35,894 bases of DNA from Cupriavidus phytohabitans. Lineage in GTDB: Bacteria; Pseudomonadota; Gammaproteobacteria; Burkholderiales; Burkholderiaceae. The stretch lies in assembly GCF_000426345.1 (NCBI RefSeq), contig NZ_AUFE01000055.1, forward strand, positions 1 to 35,894, in the 5' to 3' direction. How positions within the stretch are numbered: position 1 is the first letter of the stretch; every line of letters begins with the position of its first letter. This document shows, in pieces, positions 16,798 to 24,631 of the stretch. Position numbers and translations under genes: made by a program. The notes below the pieces were generated by a model that was not told where the DNA came from, did no database searches, and saw only the letters and a program-made list of their open reading frames with translations.

Positions 16798-18060
16798 ATG
16801 ACCCAGACTACCGCTTCCCTCGGCCAGGCCATCCTCGACCACGCCGACCAGCTCGCCCGCTTCTCCGACATGGAAGGCGGCCTGACCTGCGCCTACCTGA
16901 CGCCGGCGCACCGTGCCGCGCAGGACCAGCTGGCGCAATGGATGGAGGCCGCGGGCATGCAGGTGCGCATCGACGCCATCGGCAATGTCATCGGCCGCTA
17001 CGCCGCCGACCCCGCCGTCACCGATGCCCGCGTGCTGATGACCGGCTCGCATTTCGATACGGTGCGCAATGGCGGCCGCTATGACGGGCGCCTCGGCATC
17101 CTGCTGCCGATTGCCGTGGTGGATGCGCTGAACCGGGCCGGGATCCGCCTGCCGTACCACTTCGAGGTGGTGGGCTTCGCCGAGGAGGAAGGGCTGCGCT
17201 TCAAGACCAGCTTCCTTGCCAGCAGCGCGCTGGCGGGCCGCTTCGATCCCGCGCTGCTGACCCGCGTCGACGCGGACGGCGTCACGCTGGCCGAGGCGCT
17301 GACCACCTCCGGCCTGCCCGGTGCGGGCGACCTGCAGGCACTGCGCGCGGCGGCGCTCGATCCGGCGACGCTGCTGGGCTTCGTCGAAGTGCATATCGAA
17401 CAGGGACCGGTGCTGCTGCACCACGGCCTGCCACTGGGCGTGGTCACGCAGATCGCAGGCAGCAGCCGCTTCCAGGTTCAGGTGGAAGGCCAGGCCAGCC
17501 ATGCCGGCACCACACCGATGGGCATGCGCAAGGACGCCGCCGCGGGTGCGGCCGAAATGATCCTGCTGGTGGAAGAGCGCTGCGCCGCCGCGCCCACGCT
17601 GGTCGGCACCGTCGGCCAGCTGCAGGTGCCGAACGGATCGAGCAACGTGATCCCGGCGGCCTGCACCTTCTCGATGGACATCCGCGCGGGCACCGACGAC
17701 ATCCGCGAGGCGGCCATTGCCGACATCGTTGCCGGCATCGAACAGATCGCCGCGCGGCGCGGGCTGTCAGCTCAGGTCGAGCGCGTGCCGCCGGTCAATA
17801 ACGCACCCTGCGCCCGCTGGCTGATGGACCAGCTCGGCGCGGTATTGAAGAAGCGGGGACTGGAGGCGTTCGAGCTGCCTTCCGGCGCCGGCCACGACGC
17901 CATGATGATGCACCGCATCACCGACGTGGCGATGCTGTTCGTGCGCTGCGGCAATGGCGGAATCAGCCACAACCCGCTGGAGACCATCACTGCCGACGAC
18001 GCACAGCTGGCAGCCGAGGTCTTCGTCGACTTCCTGCGCCACTTCCAGCCGCGCGGCTGA
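16798..18060 (+). CDS. M20-type Zn amidohydrolase (hydantoinase/carbamoylase family)
   Basis: Binuclear metal enzyme that hydrolyses N-carbamoyl amino acids or related ureido compounds; N-carbamoyl-L-amino-acid hydrolase, beta-ureidopropionase and allantoate amidohydrolase share this fold. 420 residues, full length. Metal ligands are visible: His85 and Asp87 (GSHFDTV), Asp96 (YDGRLG), Glu130/131 (EEEG), His199 (EVHIEQGP) and a C-terminal His in ISHNPLE. The dimerisation-domain motif SHAGTTPMGMRKD is intact. No hydantoinase, pyrimidine or allantoin gene is adjacent, so the substrate cannot be assigned. It starts 46 bases after hpnD and may be cotranscribed; the two are functionally unrelated. 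Confidence 0.9.
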   Translation: MTQTTASLGQAILDHADQLARFSDMEGGLTCAYLTPAHRAAQDQLAQWMEAAGMQVRIDAIGNVIGRYAADPAVTDARVLMTGSHFDTVRNGGRYDGRLGILLPIAVVDALNRAGIRLPYHFEVVGFAEEEGLRFKTSFLASSALAGRFDPALLTRVDADGVTLAEALTTSGLPGAGDLQALRAAALDPATLLGFVEVHIEQGPVLLHHGLPLGVVTQIAGSSRFQVQVEGQASHAGTTPMGMRKDAAAGAAEMILLVEERCAAAPTLVGTVGQLQVPNGSSNVIPAACTFSMDIRAGTDDIREAAIADIVAGIEQIAARRGLSAQVERVPPVNNAPCARWLMDQLGAVLKKRGLEAFELPSGAGHDAMMMHRITDVAMLFVRCGNGGISHNPLETITADDAQLAAEVFVDFLRHFQPRG

Positions 18061-18077
18061 CATAGCTGACCCAAGGG

Positions 18078-18100
18078 GACGGCAGCGCTCAGCTGCCGTC
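18078..18100. terminator. 9-bp hairpin at a convergent gene end
   Basis: GACGGCAGC (18078-18086), loop GCTCA, GCTGCCGTC (18092-18100). The stop codon of the minus-strand gene (18089-18091) lies in the loop. It sits 18 bases after the carbamoylase stop. It has no T tract, but the perfect stem between convergent genes suggests a bidirectional end. Confidence 0.5.
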
Positions 18101-18439
18101 GTACATCTCCCGCCCGAAATCGTAGAGGCTCTTGCGCAGGCGGCGCCGCTCGTCCGGCGACAGCCGCGAACCGCCGCGCTCGCGGTCTTCCGCGCGGCGG
18201 CGGTCGGTCTCGCGCTGCTCGGCGCGATGGCGCTCGGCACGGGCACGCGCCTCGCGCTGGCCATTGGCCGGATCGCTCGCCTGCGCCGACGGATGGCGCT
18301 TGAGCAGGTTGGCCATGCCGGCCGACTGGGCCCGCGCCTGCCCGGCCGGTCCAAGCAGCCATGCGGCAGCCGCAAGCGCAATGCATGCGCCGGCGATACC
18401 ATGCTGCGGATGCCCGTGCCGGGTTCGGTTCACTTTCAT
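18089..18439 (-). CDS. Small exported basic protein, unknown function
   Basis: 116 residues: an N-terminal basic segment, a hydrophobic core and AQARA, a likely Sec signal cut near residue 36. The mature part is highly charged, with a run of Arg/Glu repeats (REARARAERHRAEQRETDRRRAEDRERGG) and the C-terminal block LSPDERRRLRKSLYDFGREMY. Short exported betaproteobacterial proteins commonly carry this kind of LSPxERRxLRxxIxDAGR block; its function is unknown to me. It is divergent from ompR and convergent with the carbamoylase. The start has no clear ribosome site. Confidence 0.72.
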   Translation of the reverse strand: MKVNRTRHGHPQHGIAGACIALAAAAWLLGPAGQARAQSAGMANLLKRHPSAQASDPANGQREARARAERHRAEQRETDRRRAEDRERGGSRLSPDERRRLRKSLYDFGREMYDGS

Positions 18440-18753
18440 TGATAATGGCGGTCTTGGCTTCCGGAAAAGCGGTCACTGAAACCGTCTGAAGCCGGGAAAT
18501 TTCGTTACCCCGTCCGATCCCGTCTGGCGCTGCTGTCCTATGCAAGCATCGGGCCAGGGCTGCTAACCGGGGGCGGTCGATGCCGTGGATCATGCGGTGC
18601 AAATGCGCGGAAAATCGGCGCGCAAGGTGCGCAAAAAGACGGGATGGCGCAGTGTAATCGCACGATTGATGCACGCCGCCATACCACGGGGTAAAGTATG
18701 TAACGTTTTGTTAAGCCATTTTGAGCGAAAGCGATAGTCGCTAAGATACCGCC
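18440..18753. other. 314-base divergent intergenic region upstream of ompR
   Basis: Separates the exported basic protein from ompR. The part nearest ompR (18690-18750) is AT-rich and holds TTTTGA (18719-18724), 17 bases, TAAGAT (18742-18747), a plausible promoter whose start would fall at about the ompR ATG. Another weak pair is TTGTTA (18708) with GATAGT (18733). The remainder shows no convincing gene. Confidence 0.5.
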
Positions 18754-19476
18754 ATGGAAAATACCAGCCACAAGATTCTTGTCGTCGACGATGACCCGCG
18801 TCTGCGCGATCTGCTGCGCCGCTATCTGGGCGAACAGGGTTTCACCGTGCTGGTGGCGGAAAACGCCACCGCGATGAACAAGCTCTGGCTGCGCGAGCGT
18901 TTCGACCTGCTGGTGCTGGACCTGATGATGCCGGGCGAAGACGGCCTGTCGATCTGCCGCCGGCTGCGCGGTGCCAACGACCAGACCCCGATCATCATGC
19001 TCACCGCCAAGGGCGAGGACGTGGACCGCATCGTCGGCCTGGAAATGGGCGCCGACGATTACCTGCCCAAGCCGTTCAATCCGCGCGAGCTGATCGCGCG
19101 CATCCACGCGGTGCTGCGCCGCAAGGGCCCGGCCGAAGTGCCCGGCGCCCCCTCCGAGACTCCTGAGACGTTTGCCTTCGGCGACTTCGTGCTGAACCTG
19201 GCCACGCGCACGCTGACCAAGAACGACGAGGAAATCACGCTGACCACCGGTGAATTCTCGGTGCTCAAGGTGTTCGCCCGCCATCCGCGCCAGCCGCTGT
19301 CGCGCGAGAAGCTGATGGAAATGGCGCGCGGCCGTGAATATGAAGTGTTCGACCGCAGCCTGGACGTGCAGATCTCGCGCCTGCGCAAGCTGATCGAGCC
19401 GGATCCGAGCAACCCGCGTTTTATCCAGACGGTCTGGGGCCTGGGCTACGTCTTCATTCCCGATGGCGTGAAATAA
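18754..19476 (+). CDS. ompR: OmpR-type response regulator
   Basis: DNA-binding output of a two-component system. 240 residues: receiver domain (7-123) with the acidic pocket Asp12-Asp14, phosphoacceptor Asp56, Thr84 and Lys106 (YLPKPFNPRELIARI), then an OmpR/PhoB winged helix (about 140-236, ending RFIQTVWGLGYVFIPDG). The strong resemblance to OmpR rather than PhoB or KdpE subgroups, plus the adjacent EnvZ-like kinase, support the symbol. In Enterobacteria the pair responds to osmolarity and acidity; the regulon in this organism is unknown. No Shine-Dalgarno precedes the ATG, and a possible promoter ends seven bases before it, so the mRNA may be leaderless. Confidence 0.93.
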   Translation: MENTSHKILVVDDDPRLRDLLRRYLGEQGFTVLVAENATAMNKLWLRERFDLLVLDLMMPGEDGLSICRRLRGANDQTPIIMLTAKGEDVDRIVGLEMGADDYLPKPFNPRELIARIHAVLRRKGPAEVPGAPSETPETFAFGDFVLNLATRTLTKNDEEITLTTGEFSVLKVFARHPRQPLSREKLMEMARGREYEVFDRSLDVQISRLRKLIEPDPSNPRFIQTVWGLGYVFIPDGVK

Positions 19477-19517
19477 CCGATAACGGCCGCTGTTCCTATC
19501 GTGGCGACCGTTATCGG
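19477..19517 (+). promoter_or_regulatory. Inverted repeat spanning the envZ start codon
   Basis: CCGATAACGG (19477-19486) directly follows the ompR stop codon, and its perfect reverse complement CCGTTATCGG lies at 19508-19517, inside the envZ reading frame. The envZ GTG (19501) is in the 21-base loop. In mRNA this would form a 10-bp stem around the initiation site; as DNA it could be a binding site. Confidence 0.5.
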
Positions 19518-20850
19518 CAGAACCGCGACGCGGTTCTTTGGTTCGCTGTTCTGGCGAACCTTCATGCTTATCGCCCTGCTGCTGGCGATCTCGCTGGGCA
19601 TCTGGTTCCAGAGCTACCGGCTGTTCGAACGCGCCCCGCGCGCGCAGCAGATCGCCATGCAGGTGGTCAGCGTGGTCAAGCTCACGCGCGCCGCGCTGCT
19701 TTACTCCGACCCCGCGCGGCGCCGCTTCCTGCTGCTCGACCTGGTGCAGAACGAAGGCATCAAGGTCTATCCGCGCGAGAAGGATGACGACTTCGCCGCG
19801 CCAACCGCCAACCCGTTCCTGACCTCGCTGGTCCAGCAGGAAATCCGCGGCCGCCTGGGCGAGGACACCGTGCTGGCCACCACCGTCAATGACATTCCCG
19901 GCGTGTGGGTCAGCTTCGAGATCGAGGGCGACGACTACTGGGTGGCGATCAGCCCCGAGCGCTTCGAGCGCGTGCCCGGCATCCAGTGGCTGTGGTGGAG
20001 CATTGCCGCGCTGCTGCTGTCGATCATCGGCGCGGCCTTTATCACCGCGCGCGTCAACTATCCGCTCAAGCGCCTGGCCAACGCCGCGCGCGCCATCGGC
20101 GCCGGCGGCGACCCGCCGCCGCTGCCCGAGCGCGGCGCCAGCGAAGTGGCGCTGGCCAACCACAGCTTCAACCAGATGGTGCGCGACCTGCGCCAGCTCG
20201 ACGACGACCGCGTGGTGATGCTGGCCGGCATCTCGCATGACCTGCGCACGCCGCTGACGCGGCTGCGCCTGGAAACCGAGATGTCGCCGATGGACACGCC
20301 CACGCGCGACGCCATGATCGCCGATATCGAACAGATGGACGCGATCATCGGCCAGTTCCTCAACTACGCGCGGCCGCCGCTGGAAACCGTCGAGCCGGTC
20401 GACCTTTCGGCACTGGTACACGATGCCGTGGGCGTCTACGCCGCGCATGACGATGTGCGCGTGCACGTGCGTGCCAATGAGCCGGTGATGGCGGTGGCCA
20501 ACCGCATGGAAGTCCAGCGCATCCTCGACAACCTGGTCGAAAACGCGCGCCGCTATGCCAAGGACGAGCAGAGCGGCATGGCGGTGGTCGAGATCTCCAC
20601 CCGGGTCGACGACAAGGAAGCGGTGCTGACCGTGGCCGACCGCGGCAATGGCGTGCCCGAAGGCCAGCTGTCGCTGCTGACGCGGCCGTTCTACCGGCTC
20701 GACAGCGCGCGCAGCGAGGCCAAGGGCGCGGGACTGGGCATGTCCATCGTCAACCGCATCATGCAGCGCAACGGCGGACGCCTGCTGCTGGCCAACCGCG
20801 CCGCGCCGGATTCGGGCCTGGTGGTCAGTGCCTGCTTCCGCCGCGCGTGA
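19501..20850 (+). CDS. envZ: EnvZ-type membrane sensor histidine kinase
   Basis: Cognate kinase/phosphatase of the upstream OmpR. 449 residues from a GTG: first membrane helix about 20-37, periplasmic sensor region about 38-160, second helix about 163-182, HAMP domain, then HisKA with His246 in MLAGISHDLRTPLTRLRLE, and a HATPase_c domain with N-box (ILDNLVENARRYA, Asn344/Asn348), G1 (DRGNGVPE) and the GAGLGMSIV box. Motif order and 24-base spacing from ompR are typical of the ompB operon. The GTG start has no ribosome site and sits in a stem-loop; ATG at 19564 would cut into the first helix and is less likely. Confidence 0.92.
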   Translation: MATVIGRTATRFFGSLFWRTFMLIALLLAISLGIWFQSYRLFERAPRAQQIAMQVVSVVKLTRAALLYSDPARRRFLLLDLVQNEGIKVYPREKDDDFAAPTANPFLTSLVQQEIRGRLGEDTVLATTVNDIPGVWVSFEIEGDDYWVAISPERFERVPGIQWLWWSIAALLLSIIGAAFITARVNYPLKRLANAARAIGAGGDPPPLPERGASEVALANHSFNQMVRDLRQLDDDRVVMLAGISHDLRTPLTRLRLETEMSPMDTPTRDAMIADIEQMDAIIGQFLNYARPPLETVEPVDLSALVHDAVGVYAAHDDVRVHVRANEPVMAVANRMEVQRILDNLVENARRYAKDEQSGMAVVEISTRVDDKEAVLTVADRGNGVPEGQLSLLTRPFYRLDSARSEAKGAGLGMSIVNRIMQRNGGRLLLANRAAPDSGLVVSACFRRA

Positions 20851-21158
20851 GGGTCGCCGGCGGCGCCGTGCTGCAAACGGCTTGAATCCCGGCGGATCGT
20901 CACCAACTTGCCATTTGCGTGCCTGCCTTGCATGGCATACTTGCCGCTCCGTTTCGCTGGCTCTCGCGGGACGATGCAGGCGGTACTGAACCAGCCATGC
21001 CTATCGGGCTCTTTGAGAATATCAATTAGCCCCACGCGGGATGATCACGCATAATCACGTTTTGTCGCGGTGCACCGCAGCAAAGTGCGTGGCAAGATCC
21101 ACGCCGGGACCGCAGCGGCGGCACTGTTCTTACTGCAACCGTATCTGGAGATAGTCTT
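20851..21158. other. 308-base region upstream of ahpC
   Basis: Gene-free stretch after envZ. A candidate -10 CATAAT (21050-21055) with a weak TTAGCC (21026-21031) 18 bases upstream would start ahpC transcription near 21062, leaving a leader of about 97 bases. I looked for an OxyR site (ATAG-n7-CTAT repeats) and did not see a convincing one. Confidence 0.45.
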
Positions 21159-21707
21159 ATGAAGACCGTTGGTGAAAAGCTCGAAGCCTTCCACGTCGTC
21201 GGTGTCAAGCCGGGTTTCAACAATCACGAAGAGAACGGCCAGTCGGCTTTCGAAGACATCACCGAAAAGTCGTTCGAAGGCAAGTGGAAGGTCATCTACT
21301 TCTACCCGAAGGACTTCACTTTCGTGTGCCCGACCGAAATCGTGGCCTTCGCCAAGCTGAACGGCGACTTCGCTGACCGCGACGCGATCGTGCTCGGCGG
21401 CTCGACCGACAACGAATTCGTCAAGCTGGCATGGCGCCGCGAGCACAAGGACCTGAACAAGCTGGACCAGTGGCAATTCGCCGACGTGACCGGCTCGCTG
21501 GTCGACCAGCTGGGCGTGCGTGATCAGGCCGCCGGCGTGGCCCTGCGTGCGACCTTCATCGTCGACCCGGACAACGTGATCCAGCACGTTTCGGTGAACA
21601 ACCTGAACGTCGGCCGCAACCCGGACGAAGTCCTGCGTATCCTGGACGGCCTGCAAACGGACGAGCTGTGCCCGTGCAACCGTGCCGTTGGTGGCGCAAC
21701 GCTGTAA
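21159..21707 (+). CDS. ahpC: AhpC, alkyl hydroperoxide reductase (2-Cys peroxiredoxin)
   Basis: Cytoplasmic peroxiredoxin that reduces hydrogen peroxide, organic peroxides and possibly peroxynitrite. 182 residues with peroxidatic Cys57 in DFTFVCPTE and a C-terminal pair Cys171/Cys173 (ELCPCNR). The two C-terminal cysteines are the mark of the mycobacterial-type AhpC (three cysteines), which is recycled by AhpD rather than by AhpF, and an ahpD gene follows. GGAG lies eight bases before the ATG. Codon use is strongly biased, consistent with high expression. Confidence 0.95.
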   Translation: MKTVGEKLEAFHVVGVKPGFNNHEENGQSAFEDITEKSFEGKWKVIYFYPKDFTFVCPTEIVAFAKLNGDFADRDAIVLGGSTDNEFVKLAWRREHKDLNKLDQWQFADVTGSLVDQLGVRDQAAGVALRATFIVDPDNVIQHVSVNNLNVGRNPDEVLRILDGLQTDELCPCNRAVGGATL

Positions 21708-21740
21708 TCTGCAGTTCTTCGCCAGACACTGTGGCGATCC

Positions 21741-21788
21741 GCGGAGGGCCTCGCTCTCCGCTCCGAAACCCGCTTGCGCGGGTTTTTT
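21741..21788 (+). terminator. Intercistronic terminator between ahpC and ahpD
   Basis: AAACCCGC (21766-21773) pairs with GCGGGTTT (21778-21785) around TTGC, with T6 at 21783-21788. A second hairpin, GCGGAG/CTCCGC, lies just upstream (21741-21761). It is a strong intrinsic terminator inside what is normally an operon; partial read-through would make far more ahpC than ahpD mRNA. Confidence 0.82.
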
Positions 21789-21813
21789 GGGCCCCGATCG
21801 ATAGGAGAAATAA

Positions 21814-22335
21814 ATGGAATTCCTCAGCACGATTAAGAACCGGATCCCCGATTACGCCAAGGACATCCGCCTGAACGTGGACGGCACCATCGCCCGTTCC
21901 TCGCTGGAAGGCAACGATGCGGTCGGCGTGGCGCTGGCGGCGGCATTCGCGGCGCAGAGCAAGGTGCTGGTGGATGCCATCCGCAATGCGGGCGTGCTGT
22001 CGCCCGAGGAAACCAACGGCGCGCTGACCGCCGCCGCGCTGATGGGCATGAACAACACCTGGTACCCGTACGTCGAGATGGCGGACGACACCGACCTGTC
22101 GACCCAGCCGGCCGGCCTGCGCATGAACGCCTACGCCACCCATGGCGGCGTCGACAAGCGCCGTTTCGAGATGTACGCGCTGGCCGCGTCGATCGTGGGC
22201 AAATGCCACTTCTGCGTGAAGTCGCACTACCAGTTGCTGAAGAACGAACAGGGCATGACCGCGCAGCAACTGCGCGACGTGGGCCGCATCGCCGCGGTGA
22301 TCGTGGCCGCGGCCAACGTGATCGCCGCCCAGTAA
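21814..22335 (+). CDS. ahpD: AhpD, alkylhydroperoxidase (AhpC reductant)
   Basis: Thiol protein of the carboxymuconolactone decarboxylase/AhpD family that shuttles electrons from a lipoyl protein to AhpC. 173 residues. Active-site motif is Cys131-His-Phe-Cys134 with His138 (GKCHFCVKSH) and Glu119, matching the Mycobacterium tuberculosis AhpD set Glu118, Cys130, Cys133 and His137 offset by one. AGGAG lies six bases before the ATG. It is 106 bases after ahpC, with a terminator in between. Confidence 0.95.
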   Translation: MEFLSTIKNRIPDYAKDIRLNVDGTIARSSLEGNDAVGVALAAAFAAQSKVLVDAIRNAGVLSPEETNGALTAAALMGMNNTWYPYVEMADDTDLSTQPAGLRMNAYATHGGVDKRRFEMYALAASIVGKCHFCVKSHYQLLKNEQGMTAQQLRDVGRIAAVIVAAANVIAAQ

Positions 22336-22363
22336 GCGGACAGCGCGCCCCCGCGCCCTCCGT

Positions 22364-22427
22364 AGGGGCCGTCCCACGGCCCCTGTAGCACAGCAGCCGG
22401 CAGCTTCCCAGCGGGAAATGCCGGCTG
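22364..22427. terminator. Two tandem hairpins after ahpD
   Basis: First stem AGGGGCCGT/ACGGCCCCT (22364-22372, 22376-22384), three-base loop. Second stem CAGCCGGCA/TGCCGGCTG (22394-22402, 22419-22427) with inner TTCCC/GGGAA. Both are very stable but have no T tract, so they more likely protect the ahpD 3' end or act with Rho. Confidence 0.5.
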
Positions 22428-22481
22428 TTCCCATCTTGCAACCGACCCCGCGCCGGGACTGCACTGGCGCGGCGATCGGCC

Positions 22482-22487
22482 TACAAT
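22482..22487 (+). promoter_or_regulatory. -10 box TACAAT of the GNAT gene
   Basis: CTACAAT ending 11 bases before the ATG at 22499. The transcript would begin about five bases before that codon. Confidence 0.45.
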
Positions 22488-22498
22488 CCAGGCAGGAT

Positions 22499-23092
22499 AT
22501 GCACTTTCAGCCTGCCATGACCCTGCCTTCGCCGACTTCTCCCCGTTTCCACTACCGCCTTGCCGCGGTGCATGACTGGGGCGACATTGCTGCAGTCACG
22601 CAGCAAGCCTATGGCCAGTATGAGCTGGAAATCATGGAAGACTGCCGGGCTTCGTTCCAGCGCGGCATGCAGGCAGTGCTGGCGACCAGCAATCCCGACA
22701 TGGAATGGTGGGTGGCGGAAACCGACCACGGCATCATGGGCGCCGTGCTGTTCTGCCATCCCGGGGCAACGCTGCCCGCGCTCGACGGCAGCACCATCAC
22801 GCTGACGCAGCCGGAGGCGCGGCTGCTGTCGGTCAGCCCGCAGGCGCGCGGCCTGGGGCTGGGGCGCACGCTGATGCAGATCTGCATCCAGCGCGCGCGC
22901 GATATCGGCTCGCCCACGCTGCTGGTAAGGACCATGCCTGAGATGGCCTCGGCCAACCGGCTGGTGCAGCAGATGGGCTTCACCAAGCGCACCGAGGCCG
23001 GTGCGCGCTCGGGCGCCATGGCGCGGCTGATCGACTACACCTACGCCATCCCGCCGGAAAATGCCCCGGCGGCGGACGCGCCACGCAGCTAG
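22499..23092 (+). CDS. GNAT-family N-acetyltransferase
   Basis: Acetyl-CoA-dependent acyltransferase of unknown substrate. 197 residues from the ATG at 22499. The acetyl-CoA binding motif A is LLSVSPQARGLGLGRTLMQICIQRA (Q-x-x-G-x-G type), followed by SPTLLVRTMPEMASANRLVQQMGF, the motif B region with the usual Asn and a Gly-Phe ending. An alternative start is ATG 22517; the in-frame ATG at 22418 lies upstream of the probable promoter. CAGGAT sits right against the 22499 ATG, too close for a normal ribosome site, so the start is uncertain. It converges on ispF with a 42-base gap. Confidence 0.83.
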   Translation: MHFQPAMTLPSPTSPRFHYRLAAVHDWGDIAAVTQQAYGQYELEIMEDCRASFQRGMQAVLATSNPDMEWWVAETDHGIMGAVLFCHPGATLPALDGSTITLTQPEARLLSVSPQARGLGLGRTLMQICIQRARDIGSPTLLVRTMPEMASANRLVQQMGFTKRTEAGARSGAMARLIDYTYAIPPENAPAADAPRS

Positions 23093-23134
23093 CAGCGTTC
23101 GCCAGCCCCGCCCACCGCGCCCACGGCACGGCGC

Positions 23135-23644
23135 TCAGTCCTGCGCGCCCGTCACCGAGGCGCGCCAGACCAGCACCGCGGCCTGCGCCACGATCCCTTC
23201 CTGCCGCCCTTCGAAGCCCAGCTTTTCGTTGGTCTTTGCCTTGACGTTGCAGCGCCCGGGCGCCAGCCCCAGGTCTTCCGCCAGGTTGGCCACCATCGCG
23301 CCGACATGCGGTGCCAGCCTGGGCGCCTGCGCAATCACGGTGGCATCGACATTGCCGATCTCGTAGCCCGCCGCGCGCACGCGGCGCGCGGCCTCGCGCA
23401 GCAGCACGCGGCTGTCGGCGCCGGCAAACTGCGCGTCGGTATCGGGGAAATGACGGCCGATATCACCCAGCGCAGCCGCGCCGAACAACGCGTCAGTCAC
23501 AGCGTGCAGCAGCGCGTCGGCATCCGAATGGCCCAGCAGGCCGCGGTCGTGCGGAATCTCCACGCCGCCAAGGATCAGCTTGCGGCCCGGCACCAATGCG
23601 TGGACGTCATAGCCCTGGCCCACGCGGATATCGAAAGGCATCAT
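23135..23644 (-). CDS. ispF: IspF, 2-C-methyl-D-erythritol 2,4-cyclodiphosphate synthase
   Basis: Fifth step of the MEP pathway: cyclises CDP-ME 2-phosphate to MEcPP with release of CMP. 169 residues from ATG 23644, with AAGGAG ten bases upstream. Zinc ligands Asp13, His15 (GYDVHAL) and His47 (HSDADALLH). The family motifs GDIGRHFPDTD, NVDATVIAQAP and NVKAKTNEKLGFEGRQEGIVAQA are intact. It follows ispD by 14 bases in the same direction, and its ribosome site overlaps the end of ispD, so translation is probably coupled. The larger open frame to 23884 only overlaps ispD. Confidence 0.96.
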   Translation of the reverse strand: MMPFDIRVGQGYDVHALVPGRKLILGGVEIPHDRGLLGHSDADALLHAVTDALFGAAALGDIGRHFPDTDAQFAGADSRVLLREAARRVRAAGYEIGNVDATVIAQAPRLAPHVGAMVANLAEDLGLAPGRCNVKAKTNEKLGFEGRQEGIVAQAAVLVWRASVTGAQD

Positions 23645-23658
23645 TGCGGTTACGCTCC

Positions 23659-24399
23659 TTATGCTCCATTTGCTCCGGTCCCCAGCAGCACTTCGGCAAG
23701 CGCGAAGTCTTCCGGGTATGTCACCTTGAAATTGCGCAGCGAGCCGTTGACCAGCCGCGGATGCAGCCCCAGCCGCTCGATCGCGCTGGCTTCGTCGGTC
23801 ACCACCGCGCCGGCCGCCATGGCATCCTGCAGCGCCTGGCGCAGCACGCCGAGGCGAAACATCTGCGGGGTCTGCGCCTGCCACAGCCCTTCGCGCGGCA
23901 CGGTGCCGCCGATACGGGCATCGTCCTGCGCACGCTTGAGGGTGTCGGGCACCGGCACCGCCAGGATGCCGCCGATGGCCGCATCCGGATCATCGTCGCC
24001 GTCGCTTTCGACCGCGCGCACCAGCGCGTGGATCATCGCCGGGGTCAGGCCCGGGCGCGCGGCGTCGTGCACCAGCACCCAGTCGGTATCGGTGGCGCCG
24101 AGCTGGGCCAGGTGATGCAGTCCCGCCAGCACCGATGCATGCCGCGTGTCGCCGCCAACGAAGGCGGTGTCGAAGCGCAGCCCGGCGAACGTGGCGGCGC
24201 CGAAGCGCGATTCCAGCGGCATGTCGTCGGGCGCCAGCACCAGCGCGGTGGCGTTGATCGCATCGCACGCCGAGAACGCCGCCAGCGCGTACCAGATCAT
24301 CGGCCGGCCGGCCACGGTCTGGTACTGCTTGGGAACGGTGCCGCCGGCGCGGCTGCCGGTACCGGCACAGGGAATCAGGGCAAAGCGGCGAGCGGACAC
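23659..24399 (-). CDS. ispD: IspD, 2-C-methyl-D-erythritol 4-phosphate cytidylyltransferase
   Basis: Third MEP-pathway step: joins CTP and MEP to give CDP-ME. 246 residues from a GTG at 24399 (VSARRFALIPCAGTGSRAGG). The nucleotide-binding loop is IPCAGTGSRAGGTVPKQY with Arg17 and Lys24; Cys-Ala replaces the common Ala-Ala. The motifs VLVHDAARP, QTPQMF and TDEASAIERLG are present. The upstream TTG at 24477 gives an N-terminal tail unlike the family. No clear ribosome site. It forms a two-gene operon with ispF and is divergent from mfd. The intervening CDP-ME kinase (ispE) is not here. Confidence 0.92.
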   Translation of the reverse strand: MSARRFALIPCAGTGSRAGGTVPKQYQTVAGRPMIWYALAAFSACDAINATALVLAPDDMPLESRFGAATFAGLRFDTAFVGGDTRHASVLAGLHHLAQLGATDTDWVLVHDAARPGLTPAMIHALVRAVESDGDDDPDAAIGGILAVPVPDTLKRAQDDARIGGTVPREGLWQAQTPQMFRLGVLRQALQDAMAAGAVVTDEASAIERLGLHPRLVNGSLRNFKVTYPEDFALAEVLLGTGANGA

Positions 24400-24490
24400 G
24401 GCTTGGGCAGGAAGTGGAGGGCGAAGTGGAACTGCAGTGGCTGGGCTCGCGCCGGCGCCGTGGCGCCAGCGGGACAACCGGGTCGCATTC

Positions 24491-24496
24491 TATAAT
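24491..24496 (+). promoter_or_regulatory. mfd: Consensus -10 TATAAT upstream of mfd
   Basis: A perfect TATAAT in an otherwise GC-rich 232-base divergent gap between ispD and mfd. There is no -35 at proper spacing. The opposite strand reads TATTATAGA at the same spot, so one AT-rich patch may serve both directions. The mfd leader would be about 130 bases. Confidence 0.5.
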
Positions 24497-24631
24497 ACGG
24501 CCCTTGCCCGTCGCCATGCGCATGCGTGCCTGGCGGCGTGGGCGGGTGCGGCCACGTGCCCGCAGCATTCTGTCCGACCCCCGCCCGCGATGCCGGCGGG
24601 GTGTCGTCGTTTTGAACGCCTCGTTGCCGCC

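Noticed and set aside
18538..20466. 642-codon minus-strand open frame antisense to ompR/envZ
   Set aside because: Both sense genes carry intact catalytic motifs and the antisense product shows none.
20851..21158. OxyR binding site before ahpC
   Set aside because: No set of ATAG/CTAT quarter-sites with seven-base spacing was seen.
24400..24477. Extended N-terminus of IspD from TTG at 24477
   Set aside because: The extra 26 residues are unlike IspD proteins and TTG is a rare start; GTG at 24399 gives the family start.
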